Part shown: positions 7,950-15,005 of the stretch, in pieces | Layout of the letters: every line of letters begins with the position of its first letter | How positions within the stretch are numbered: the stretch's first letter is position 1 | Origin: Clostridia bacterium | Lineage (GTDB): Bacteria > Bacillota > Clostridia > Oscillospirales > CAG-272 | Assembly: GCA_017462035.1 (NCBI GenBank) | Contig: JAFTRY010000018.1 | Span: forward strand, 1-33,924 | DNA length: 33,924 nt | Direction of reading: 5' to 3' | Position numbers and translations under genes: made by a program | The notes under the pieces: model-generated | What the model saw: only the letters and a program-made list of their open reading frames with translations | What the model was told of the DNA's origin: nothing | The model's database searches: none

Positions 7950-8760
7950 AAACAGCCTCCTTTTCCGGCTCCCACAAAAGCTCCGTGGGAAGATCGGGGG
8001 ATGCCACCGCCACTGCCACCGGCAAGCCGGACAAAGCACTCCTTGCCTCGTCCCAAGCAAGACCCGGCTCGTTGTTTTCCTCGCTCAAATGGGCGAGAAG
8101 GAAGGCTTTGGTTCCCTCGGCAGCAAGGTCTGCCGCGAAGGCAGCGCTGTCCCGATTGGACAGATGTCCCCGACGGGATCGGATCCTCATTTTCAACTCG
8201 TAGGGATAGCGTCCCTTCATCAGCATTTCCTCGTCATGGTTAGACTCCAATACCACGGCAGAGCATCCCCGAAGTCCCTCCCGTACCGAGTCGGATACGT
8301 AACCGATATCGGTAGCGATGCCAACGGCGTAATTCTTTCCTTCATAGACAAAGGACACCCGATACCCCACACTCATCCGACTGTCGTGCGGCGTACAAAA
8401 GGAGGTCACAGTAAACCGTCCCACCTCCTCGGTAAACACAGGATCGTGCCTCACCAGACGGCTATGTATCGGTGCCGACGGATCCCGATCAAACAAAGCG
8501 GCGGATCGGTCTGTCATATGAATGGGAATTTCGTTCTTTTTTGCCAGAACCTCCAGGGCGGAGACATGGTCGTGGTGGTCGTGGGTCACGAAAATGGCAT
8601 CGATCTCCCCAATATCACTTCCGATCTCCCGCAGGCTGTTACAAAGTGTCCGGGCACTCTTTCCCGCGTCGATCAGAATGGTAGTATCAAGAAGCTTCAG
8701 ATAGGTACAATTCCCTCCTGAACCGGAGTACAGAGTGACGATTCTAATGGGATTCGACAT
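7936..8760 (-). CDS. walJ: MBL-fold hydrolase, WalJ/YycJ-like
   Basis: A 274-residue metallo-beta-lactamase-fold protein of the YycJ/WalJ group, implicated in Bacillus in DNA processing and cell-wall/division coordination. Seen: the metal motif THDHHDH (residues about 59-65), an N-terminal SGSGGNCTY segment typical of YycJ, and a conserved ESNHDEEML segment near the middle. It overlaps rlmH; in many Firmicutes these two genes are neighbours. Usually the walRK operon lies next to them, but here the upstream genes are a membrane protein and galK. The start at 8760 is 11 bp from the preceding gene's stop. Confidence 0.88.
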   Translation of the reverse strand: MSNPIRIVTLYSGSGGNCTYLKLLDTTILIDAGKSARTLCNSLREIGSDIGEIDAIFVTHDHHDHVSALEVLAKKNEIPIHMTDRSAALFDRDPSAPIHSRLVRHDPVFTEEVGRFTVTSFCTPHDSRMSVGYRVSFVYEGKNYAVGIATDIGYVSDSVREGLRGCSAVVLESNHDEEMLMKGRYPYELKMRIRSRRGHLSNRDSAAFAADLAAEGTKAFLLAHLSEENNEPGLAWDEARSALSGLPVAVAVASPDLPTELLWEPEKEAVYDCR

Positions 8761-8771
8761 CCTTCGCCTCC

Positions 8772-9188
8772 TTAAAAGAACAGTCCCTTGAAGAACGGGA
8801 GCACGAAAAGCTCCAGTATATCAAAAGCAAAGGTAAAAAGAAAGGCGAAAATGGGAATCAGCATCCAACGGGAACGGCGCAGACGACGCTCTCCGTCGGC
8901 AAGAAAGCACTTCTTTTCCTCGTCGCTCCACTGGGACGGCAGCATCTCCTCCCTCAATCCCCTTCGGGACATGCCTCGGTTATAGATCACGTAAGCAAGA
9001 ATAAAAGCGGTAGCCAAAATCATATACACCGCAAGGGTGATCTCGAAATACATCCGTCCCAGTAGGAAACGGTAGACGGAAAAGACGGTCATGGTGACCG
9101 GGATCAGAACGAAGAGCATGGCGATCCGTCGGGAAATTCGTTTCTCGTCAGCTGTGCCCTTCGGTTGTTTTTTCACGTTTCGGAACAT
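8772..9188 (-). CDS. Hypothetical membrane protein (138 aa)
   Basis: Not recognised. The basic N-terminus (KKQPKGTADEKRISRR) is followed by two hydrophobic segments (about residues 23-43 and 48-68), a charged linker containing MLPSQWSDEEKKCFLADGERRLRRSR (written in part only; positions about 82-108), and a final segment (about 108-135). So there are three membrane spans with a cytosolic loop. It sits 11 bp upstream of the walJ-like gene and 25 bp downstream of galK and is probably co-transcribed with them. Confidence 0.7.
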   Translation of the reverse strand: MFRNVKKQPKGTADEKRISRRIAMLFVLIPVTMTVFSVYRFLLGRMYFEITLAVYMILATAFILAYVIYNRGMSRRGLREEMLPSQWSDEEKKCFLADGERRLRRSRWMLIPIFAFLFTFAFDILELFVLPFFKGLFF

Positions 9189-9213
9189 AAAAACCTCTTA
9201 TGTAGCAATGGGC

Positions 9214-10500
9214 TTAGGCGAGACAGATCGCTCCCTCGGGGCGAATACGCAGAACGATGCACGTCCCCTCTCCGAATACGCCCTCCAACAGCTGACGGAA
9301 GCCCGGTACTGCCTCCGTCGGCACAAATGCCTGGATGGTACCCGCGAATCCGCCGCCGTGAACTCTCCACGCACCACCCTTGTCGGCAAGATATTCCTCA
9401 GCCAGACAAAGTGCTAAAGACAGCCCCTGCTCGGTCAAATTTTTGGTGGTGTATACGTTTTGCAGATAACAGAAGGAGGACTTGCCCGAAGCCTTGACTT
9501 CTTCAAAGAAACGGGAAAGATCTCCGTGAAGAAGGGCTTCCTTCTGATTTGCCACTCTCTGATTCTCCCGGAAGAAGTGGAGGGCGCGGAGAACCGCGCG
9601 GTCACCCAGCTTTTCTCTAAGAGTAGGAATGGTGGCGATCACGTCCCCTTCCTCTACCTCGCGGAGAACCTTCTTCCCCATGTGAGCGGCAACCGCCTTC
9701 ATCTCGGCAGGAACCGAAGCGTAATCATCGGTCAGATCGGCATGGTTTCCTCCCGTGTTCACAATACAAAGATTGTAGCCCTTCTCTGCCATGTCCAGTT
9801 GAATCTGATCGATCACGGGAAACTTGGGATCCCGAAAATCGATGGCAACAATACCGCCCACGGCACAAGCCACCTGATCCATCAAACCACAGGGCTTTCC
9901 AAAGAATTCATTCTCAGCAAACTGAGAGAGCTTGGCGATCTCTACATTGTCCACTCGCCCGTCATTGTAAAGGTGATTCAGAATATTTCCCACCATATCC
10001 TCAAAAGCGGCGGAGGAGGAAAGTCCTGAGCCCTTCAATACGTTAGAGGTAGTGTACGCGTCAAAGCCCCCCACGGCATAGCCGCATCCCGCAAAGCCGG
10101 CGCACATCCCGGCAATAATAGATGCGGAGGTACCGTACCCTTCGGCAAGAGGCACGGTATAAGAAGAGAAATTCACCACGTCCTCGGGGAAGCCCTCGCT
10201 TTTCACGCGAATGACGGAATCTCGGCGCGCCGATGCTACAGCGATAATATCCAAGTCAATGGAAGCGGCAACCACACAACCGTGGTTGTGGTCGGTGTGA
10301 TTTCCCGAAAGCTCGCTTCTTCCCGCCACGGAAAAGAGGTGAACCTCACGCTCCGCGCCGTACAGTGAGGCAAACTCGTCCAGTGCCGACTGATAGCGAG
10401 CTCTTTGCATGGAAACCGCCTCCTTGCCGTACACATGCGTCAGCGTAGCGTCCAGCTTCCCCTCTGCCAGATATTGTTTCATTTCCGTAATATTCATCAT
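9214..10500 (-). CDS. galK: Galactokinase (GHMP kinase)
   Basis: Phosphorylates galactose to galactose-1-phosphate with ATP, the entry step of the Leloir pathway. The 428 residues carry the three GHMP kinase motifs: the galactokinase signature as GRSELSGNHTDHNHG (residues 60-74; E.coli-type enzymes have GEHTDYN), the ATP loop KGSGLSSSAAFED (156-168), and HGGGFAGTIQAF near 381-392. This 'GNHTDHNHG' variant is common in Clostridia. It is somewhat longer than the usual 380-390. No galT or galE lies next to it. It is the first gene of an apparent galK-membrane protein-walJ-rlmH operon. Confidence 0.93.
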   Translation of the reverse strand: MMNITEMKQYLAEGKLDATLTHVYGKEAVSMQRARYQSALDEFASLYGAEREVHLFSVAGRSELSGNHTDHNHGCVVAASIDLDIIAVASARRDSVIRVKSEGFPEDVVNFSSYTVPLAEGYGTSASIIAGMCAGFAGCGYAVGGFDAYTTSNVLKGSGLSSSAAFEDMVGNILNHLYNDGRVDNVEIAKLSQFAENEFFGKPCGLMDQVACAVGGIVAIDFRDPKFPVIDQIQLDMAEKGYNLCIVNTGGNHADLTDDYASVPAEMKAVAAHMGKKVLREVEEGDVIATIPTLREKLGDRAVLRALHFFRENQRVANQKEALLHGDLSRFFEEVKASGKSSFCYLQNVYTTKNLTEQGLSLALCLAEEYLADKGGAWRVHGGGFAGTIQAFVPTEAVPGFRQLLEGVFGEGTCIVLRIRPEGAICLA

Positions 10501-10561
10501 AAACTCTCCTTATTGAAATCTTCTGTCGCGAGGCGTGTCCGCACACCACCCCATTGTACCT

Positions 10562-10590
10562 ATTATATCATTTCTTTTCGAGAGGCGCAA
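10562..10590 (-). promoter_or_regulatory. galK operon promoter
   Basis: On the minus strand: -35 TTGCGC (10590-10585), 17-bp spacer, -10 TATAAT (10567-10562), about 60 bp before galK. Confidence 0.65.
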
Positions 10591-10713
10591 TACTTTTTTC
10601 CCCGATTGAGTATATTTTTAATGTTTTTCTGAAAATATGAGGCAAACCAAAAGCGTTGTGTTCTAAAGGTCATTTTTTGTTGTCTTTGATCAAATCAGCA
10701 CTTGTCAAGAAAA

Positions 10714-10746
10714 GAGGACAGAGAACGTAAAGCATCCTCTGTCCTT
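10714..10746 (-). terminator. Terminator after the second Cys-rich gene
   Basis: AGGACAGAG (10715-10723) pairs with CTCTGTCCT (10737-10745), followed on the minus strand by CTTTTCTT. It lies just inside the left 16-bp inverted repeat. Confidence 0.65.
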
Positions 10747-10762
10747 TTCCTGTCGGTATGTA

Positions 10763-10978
10763 TCAAATTTTAGAATTGTCCTTTAGACAGCTATCCATGG
10801 CAATATGTTCTTCTTTGCCTTTTGGATCAAATTCGGAGAAACAAAACAAATAGTAGTCGCACTCGTCGCAACAACACTCAAAGCCTTGTTTTCCGTTGCC
10901 AAGGCAAATGGCAGGTTCTCCTGGCATAAGTTCTATGCCAGCAATATCAATTACCCTTTTTTGAACATTTTTGCTCAT
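10763..10978 (-). CDS. Small Cys-rich protein, copy 2 (71 aa, shortened)
   Basis: Homologous to the product at 208-522 over residues 1-52, with all six cysteines (C25, C35, C36, C37, C40, C46) in the same places. It then diverges and ends at residue 71, against 104 in copy 1. The last codons overlap a GTCCTTTAGA sequence that occurs again at 11387-11396 outside any gene, so the 3' end may have been replaced by repeat sequence. The start at 10978 follows AGGGGG, as in copy 1; an upstream in-frame extension runs through the leader and terminator hairpin and is not credible. It may be functional, since the Cys-rich half is intact, or a decaying duplicate. Confidence 0.6.
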   Translation of the reverse strand: MSKNVQKRVIDIAGIELMPGEPAICLGNGKQGFECCCDECDYYLFCFSEFDPKGKEEHIAMDSCLKDNSKI

Positions 10979-11216
10979 ATATCCCCCTATCAGCATATAA
11001 AAAAGGTGCGCAACCGAAGCTACGCACCGAAAACCGCAAACTCCGATTGCTGCTACACAAACTAAATTAGAATTAGGGTATTCACCATAACCATTTAGCA
11101 GAGCTTGCGATTTTACCAAGTTCAAAAATAGTTATGGCGAAAAAGGGTACAAATATCCCATAAAGACAAAAATACCGCTGATTCTAATATTCAGTTCGTG
11201 TAGCATACTTATTATA
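10979..11216 (-). promoter_or_regulatory. Structured leader of copy 2, with promoter upstream
   Basis: On the minus strand a 16-bp stem with two G-U pairs (11141-11126 with 11096-11081) closes a 29-nt loop with TTGGTAAAA. There follows a conserved TTGTGTAGCAGCAATCGG-like stretch, then a terminator-like hairpin (11028-11019 with 11014-11005) with a UUCG loop and an A/T run at 11004-10999, and then the ribosome binding site. The order, spacing and loop sequence match the leader at 31-207, while the stem sequences differ and still pair. Confidence 0.55.
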
Positions 11217-11239
11217 TCACATACCTTGAGAAAAATCAA
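11211..11239 (-). promoter_or_regulatory. Promoter of copy 2
   Basis: Minus strand: -35 TTGATT (11239-11234), 17-bp spacer, TATAAT (11216-11211). This implies a leader of about 225 nt before the ATG. Confidence 0.6.
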
Positions 11240-11342
11240 GCAACTTAAAAGAAAACTTTAACCTTAAAATGCACCTTCCGTCAAAGCAAAAATTATATCA
11301 TCATTTTTCTTGACAAGTGCCGCCTTTGTGTCCGCAAACGCA

Positions 11343-11412
11343 GAATACGGTATATCTCGAAAGAGATATACCGTATTCTTGCAAAACTGTCCTTTAGAGA
11401 ACTGCTCTAAAG
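11343..11412. repeat. Two consecutive inverted repeats upstream of the membrane-protein gene
   Basis: A perfect 16-bp stem with a GAAA loop (11343-11358 with 11363-11378) is followed by CTTTAGAG-aactg-CTCTAAAG (11392-11399 with 11405-11412). No U-run follows, so these are not clear terminators. They precede the promoter at 11430. The 535-bp gap 10979-11513 is otherwise accounted for by the copy 2 leader. Confidence 0.5.
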
Positions 11413-11429
11413 CACTCCCTCATTTTTCC

Positions 11430-11458
11430 TTGACAGGAAGCGAAAAGGGTGGTATAAT
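11430..11458 (+). promoter_or_regulatory. Consensus promoter of the membrane-protein gene
   Basis: TTGACA (11430-11435), 17-bp spacer, TATAAT (11453-11458): a perfect sigma-A promoter 56 bp before the ATG at 11514. Confidence 0.8.
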
Positions 11459-11513
11459 AATAAGGTCATATATGGGCAGGGCGGTATTTTGTTGCCCGGA
11501 GAAAGGAGAAGCC

Positions 11514-12332
11514 ATGAGTACCTTCAGAAAATTTGCCAACGCCTGCGCCGGCTTTGCCGCGTTTACCGCCTTGATGCAGGTATTTTGCCAGTTCATGGCG
11601 TACTCTCCCGGGGAGGTCGAATCGACGAAGGAAAAGCTAAAGCTCTTCTTCGACCCCGAGAACGTAAAAAATTACCGAGTTTATTTGACGCTCACCGCGC
11701 TGATCCTTTTGTCCCTTGCTCTTACTCTCCTGTTTCGGAAGCAACCCTATTTGGGCTTTGCCGCTTCCCTGCCTCCCCTTGTATGGGTCTGGCTTTTGTT
11801 TGCCGAAGGAGCACTGTATGAGCGCCCCATCCTGTTCCCCCTTCTCCTGGTAATTTATACGGCAGGTGCCGTATACGATTGTATTCGACTGGATCGCGAG
11901 GATCCAAAAAGAAGAACGTGGATCACTGCCAACTTATCCGCGTTGGCACCCGCCGCTCTTTGCGGTTGGATCCTGTACCAAGTACCGAAGCTCTCCGAGT
12001 CGCTTCCCGAAAACCCGGGATACACGGAGCAGCTCCTGTTCAACGCCATTACTCATGAAGAGAATTTTCAGATCTTCATCACCGTTGCCCTGCTGTATCT
12101 GGGAAGCGTGGTATTGAGCCTTCTTTGCTTCGAACTGTACTTCGTGGACGGTATCCTGTCTCTGATCCCCCTGGGATACGTGATCTACCATTGGTACACC
12201 GGGGATTTTCCTGTCCTCGGCTCGGTGATCGCCGTCCTCGCTATTCTGTGCGCCGTTATCCGCCTGGCAGCCATGTTTTCTTGCGCGCCGAAGAAAAAAA
12301 ACGGATTCCCGACAGCGAGTAACAACGAATAA
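11514..12332 (+). CDS. Hypothetical polytopic membrane protein (272 aa)
   Basis: Not recognised. The start at 11514 follows GAAAGGAGAA and lies below a consensus promoter, so the longer upstream reading is rejected. About seven hydrophobic segments are visible: one near residues 8-25, then a polar external or internal stretch with the charged ENVKNY region, then paired spans through to residue about 260. The C-terminus is basic (CAPKKKNG). No catalytic motif is evident. Its own promoter and the tRNA promoter downstream suggest a monocistronic unit. Confidence 0.75.
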   Translation: MSTFRKFANACAGFAAFTALMQVFCQFMAYSPGEVESTKEKLKLFFDPENVKNYRVYLTLTALILLSLALTLLFRKQPYLGFAASLPPLVWVWLLFAEGALYERPILFPLLLVIYTAGAVYDCIRLDREDPKRRTWITANLSALAPAALCGWILYQVPKLSESLPENPGYTEQLLFNAITHEENFQIFITVALLYLGSVVLSLLCFELYFVDGILSLIPLGYVIYHWYTGDFPVLGSVIAVLAILCAVIRLAAMFSCAPKKKNGFPTASNNE

Positions 12333-12502
12333 TATCCTGAGATGCCTTGCACAGGTGAAATATGTGAAAAGGAGTGCGAAGCCCACCGCGCATTTTCCCG
12401 AGAGGACGCTGGTATGTTGGAGTTAGCTCCCATACAACGACGAAGAATTTGACCGACGAAGAAAGAGCCATAAAAATAATTTTATTTTTTTCAAAAAATG
12501 AC

Positions 12503-12530
12503 TTGACAAATATTAAAAATATGATATAAT
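12503..12530 (+). promoter_or_regulatory. tRNA-Arg promoter
   Basis: TTGACA (12503-12508), 16-bp spacer, TATAAT (12525-12530), 41 bp before the tRNA. Confidence 0.75.
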
Positions 12531-12571
12531 ATATAGGCACGCAAGAAACGGGAGACTGTTTGAGAGTGTAT

Positions 12572-12648
12572 GCGCCGTTAGCTCAGCTGGATAGAGTGTT
12601 TGGCTACGAACCAAAAGGTCGGGGGTTCGAATCCCTTACGGCGTGCCA
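12572..12648 (+). tRNA. tRNA-Arg (anticodon ACG)
   Basis: 77-nt cloverleaf with encoded CCA. The acceptor arm GCGCCGT pairs with ACGGCGT, ending in a G-U pair, with discriminator G. The anticodon stem TTTGG/CCAAA (12599-12603/12611-12615) encloses loop CTACGAA, anticodon ACG at 12606-12608 (A34 expected to become inosine). The T-arm GGTTCGAATCC is canonical. Confidence 0.95.
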
Positions 12649-12651
12649 AAA

Positions 12652-12686
12652 AAGCAAGTAACACAAAAGTGTTACTTGCTTTTTTT
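12652..12686 (+). terminator. Terminator after tRNA-Arg
   Basis: A 13-bp stem with a 4-nt A loop (12652-12664 with 12669-12681) followed by a T7 run. Confidence 0.85.
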
Positions 12687-12718
12687 CGTACAGAGGAAGG
12701 GATTCGAAGGCGGAGCGG

Positions 12719-12748
12719 TTTGACTAGTCAAATGCGATGCTCGCATTT
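12719..12748 (-). terminator. Palindromic and hairpin sequence beyond the endonuclease gene
   Basis: TTTGACTAGTCAAA (12719-12732) is a perfect palindrome, overlapping a second hairpin, AAATGCGA...TCGCATTT (12730-12748). They may terminate minus-strand transcription from the restriction gene. Confidence 0.4.
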
Positions 12749-12764
12749 TGTCATCCGATATAAA

Positions 12765-13502
12765 TTATTTTAATCTGATCACCCAACTCTTATCAAAAGC
12801 TAAAGCTTTCAATACACTTACTTTATCCAACTTCTCGGGTACTTTTATCTTCAAATGGTAGCGTTTCTCGGGAATATCTTCGATGATGGTGAATTGACTT
12901 CCGTGAGGCTGCCAAGTAAACTTATGAATATGATCCTCTTTGGTGTATCCTTCAAGATTACCTCTATCATTCCATTCGAACACAAACTGATCGGCATCGT
13001 AACGAACGGTTTCTGTTTCAAATATCAAATACTCGTCATAATTTGGACCTTTGACCAAGACAACTGTTCTTGCAAATTTGAAATATTGACGAATACCTGA
13101 TACGCGCTCATTCCATATATCAAGAACCATTTTCCCGATTTCATTTGGTTCGGCTTCTGTGATTCTGTCAACACCGAAACTATATGTAGGTGAGTTTCTA
13201 CCGCTTATTAGCCTAACTGCCTTTTGCTCACCGATATTGCTACCTGATTTTACAGTTTTAGCACTCCAACAGCAGTTATCTAATACGACATCATCTAAAC
13301 CGACATTGGAAGGACGCCACTCTGCACCTATGCAATTTGCAAAGATCTGTTCCCACTCGTTGCCCTCTAAAGACATTGTGGATTTAGTTGCCAACATATA
13401 AACTATATCTTCAGCAAAGCGTTCAATAAACGCAGAAGGAAACTGATTTATGGGATATGGGGGCACAGCTTTGTTTACGGTTCTTAATCTCGGTTCAGCC
13501 AT
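12765..13502 (-). CDS. Probable type II restriction endonuclease
   Basis: A 245-residue protein divergent from a DNA cytosine methyltransferase, the typical arrangement of a type II restriction-modification pair. Seen: a possible PD-(D/E)xK nuclease core in which E46/E51 lie on an early helix and D70-D71 precede S80-A-K82 (GLDDVVLDNCCWSAKT), followed by a LISGRNSPTYSFG segment at residues 98-110 that may recognise or bind DNA. I cannot name the specificity. The gene is visibly A/T-richer than its neighbours, as is the methyltransferase, suggesting acquisition by transfer next to tRNA-Arg. The role rests mainly on context and the candidate motif. Confidence 0.68.
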   Translation of the reverse strand: MAEPRLRTVNKAVPPYPINQFPSAFIERFAEDIVYMLATKSTMSLEGNEWEQIFANCIGAEWRPSNVGLDDVVLDNCCWSAKTVKSGSNIGEQKAVRLISGRNSPTYSFGVDRITEAEPNEIGKMVLDIWNERVSGIRQYFKFARTVVLVKGPNYDEYLIFETETVRYDADQFVFEWNDRGNLEGYTKEDHIHKFTWQPHGSQFTIIEDIPEKRYHLKIKVPEKLDKVSVLKALAFDKSWVIRLK

Positions 13503-13535
13503 ATCTTTCTCCTAATATACAAATAGTTGTCTTAT

Positions 13536-13564
13536 ATTATATCATATATTTCTCTCATTGTACA
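13536..13564 (-). promoter_or_regulatory. Possible promoter of the endonuclease gene
   Basis: Minus strand: TGTACA (13564-13559, four of six matches to -35), 17-bp spacer, TATAAT (13541-13536), 34 bp before the start. Confidence 0.45.
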
Positions 13565-13602
13565 TGGTTAAAAATAAATTTTTTCGAATATCCGAAATTC
13601 TC

Positions 13603-13631
13603 TTGACAATTTTCCTACTTCATGCTATACT
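13603..13631 (+). promoter_or_regulatory. Methyltransferase promoter
   Basis: TTGACA (13603-13608), 17-bp spacer, extended TGCTATACT with -10 at 13626-13631. Confidence 0.75.
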
Positions 13632-13633
13632 AA

Positions 13634-13653
13634 ATGAGAAGCAAACTTCTCAT
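13634..13653. promoter_or_regulatory. Inverted repeat at the methyltransferase transcription start (predicted operator)
   Basis: ATGAGAAG-caaa-CTTCTCAT is a perfect 8-bp inverted repeat just after the -10 box and before the ribosome binding site. It is placed to let the helix-turn-helix domain of the methyltransferase repress its own gene. Confidence 0.6.
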
Positions 13654-13673
13654 AGTTGGTGAAGGAGTGTACT

Positions 13674-14858
13674 ATGATTTCTACTGTTGAAATACAAAGA
13701 AAGCGAGTAGGTTTAACTCAAACCGAACTGTCCAACAAAGCCGGCATTAGCCGTAGGGCACTTTCATCCATAGAAAAATCCACCTCTATTCCTTCGGTGG
13801 ATATAGCTCTAAAATTGGCAACCATACTGAATACAACCGTTGAAGATCTGTTCCGTGTTTCTGACACAACAGTTACCCCCGAGATCGTAGTAGCTACGCC
13901 TATCATTCCGATACAATCTTCAAATAATAAGTGGAACACATTTAAGTTTATTGATTTGTTCGCAGGCATTGGAGGTATTCGACTTGGTTTTGAGAGCGTA
14001 GGAGGACAATGCGTATTTTCCTCTGAATTTGATGAAGATGCGTGCAAGACTTACGAAGCAAACTTTGGTGAACATCCCTCGGGAGATATAACCAAAATCA
14101 ATGCCGAGGATATTCCTGATTTTGATATCCTTCTCGGCGGTTTTCCTTGTCAAGCCTTCTCCATTATAGGAAAAAAAGAGGGATTTGCCAACGAAACCTG
14201 CGGCACTCTCTTCTTTGATATTGAGCGCATACTAAAGGTAAAACGCCCCTCAGCATTTATGCTTGAGAATGTTAGAAACTTGGTAGCACACGATAACGGA
14301 AACACATTTAAGGTTATCCGTGAACATTTGAAAGCTCTCGGGTATACTGTTCACGCAAAGGTTCTCAATGCTCTTGATTACGGTGTACCGCAAAAGAGAG
14401 AAAGAATCATTATTGTTGGTTTCTTAAAGGATATTCCGTTCGAATTTCCAAAGCCTGTTTGTGAAAGTGAAAGACTTTCACTTTCCGATATTCTTGAAGA
14501 GAATGTCGATACAAGATACTATGTAAAAGAACCTATCAAGTTGTCAAGACTTGAACGGTTGCGTGACAAGGATTACCCGAAGCCATATATTTCTCACGAG
14601 AATATGGCAGGTTCGGTTACTCCGCATCCGTATTCTTCGGCACTCCGTGCAGGTGCTTCTGCAAACTATATTCTTGTTAATGACGAGCGTCGCCCGACAG
14701 AAAGAGAAATGCTTCGCATACAAGGATTTCCTGATACATTCAAAATCGTATTACCGTATGGAAAGATAAAGAAACAATGCGGCAACTCCGTGGCTATCCC
14801 TGTTATTAAGGCGGTAGCAGAAGAAATGCTGAAATCCTTACGAACATACGATTGTTAA
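13674..14858 (+). CDS. DNA (cytosine-5-)-methyltransferase with N-terminal XRE helix-turn-helix
   Basis: A 394-residue modification enzyme that methylates C5 of cytosine using SAM. Residues 7-61 form an XRE-type helix-turn-helix (LTQTELSNKAGISRRALSSIE). Then come the m5C motifs: I FIDLFAGIGGIRLGFE (92-107), IV GGFPCQAFS with nucleophile C159, VI ENV (198-200), VIII QKRERIIIVGF (240-250), IX RRPTEREMLRIQGFP (339-353) and X CGNSVAIPVI (369-378). The target-recognition region between VIII and IX is short, about 85 residues, so the recognition site is probably small. The ATG at 13674 follows GGAG; an upstream TTG is rejected. An inverted repeat at the promoter suggests autorepression. Confidence 0.95.
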   Translation: MISTVEIQRKRVGLTQTELSNKAGISRRALSSIEKSTSIPSVDIALKLATILNTTVEDLFRVSDTTVTPEIVVATPIIPIQSSNNKWNTFKFIDLFAGIGGIRLGFESVGGQCVFSSEFDEDACKTYEANFGEHPSGDITKINAEDIPDFDILLGGFPCQAFSIIGKKEGFANETCGTLFFDIERILKVKRPSAFMLENVRNLVAHDNGNTFKVIREHLKALGYTVHAKVLNALDYGVPQKRERIIIVGFLKDIPFEFPKPVCESERLSLSDILEENVDTRYYVKEPIKLSRLERLRDKDYPKPYISHENMAGSVTPHPYSSALRAGASANYILVNDERRPTEREMLRIQGFPDTFKIVLPYGKIKKQCGNSVAIPVIKAVAEEMLKSLRTYDC

Positions 14859-14861
14859 GAT

Positions 14862-14898
14862 AAAAAGGTATTTGCTCGTTTTTACAAATACCTTTTTT
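14862..14898 (+). terminator. Terminator after the methyltransferase
   Basis: A 13-bp stem (14862-14874 with 14885-14897) starting in an A-run and ending in a T-run, 4 bp after the stop. Confidence 0.8.
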
Positions 14899-15005
14899 CT
14901 ATTAATTTCACCTATTTCTCCGCTAAGGATAACACGCTATGCGTTGCTTGCCCCTCCCGCTTATTGTCTTAAGTTAAGCCAGTAGCTGTCAAGAAAAAGG
15001 GACGA

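Larger units (their letters stand above)
10698..11320. repeat. 16-bp perfect inverted repeats enclosing the second Cys-rich gene
   Basis: GCACTTGTCAAGAAAA at 10698-10713 and its exact reverse complement at 11305-11320 bracket a 623-bp unit holding promoter, leader, gene and terminator. This resembles a small non-autonomous mobile unit, but no target-site duplication is visible. An 11-bp piece (TGTCAAGAAAA) recurs at about 14989-14999. Confidence 0.45.

Noticed and set aside
10979..11125. N-terminal extension of the copy 2 microprotein
   Set aside because: The extra 49 codons run through the terminator-like hairpin and conserved leader; the internal ATG has the same ribosome binding site as copy 1.
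12694..12705. Second tRNA-Arg or an attachment site right of tRNA-Arg
   Set aside because: Only a 12-base inverted match to the T-arm is present, and I found no matching direct repeat at the far end of the restriction-modification pair, so a defined att site cannot be claimed.
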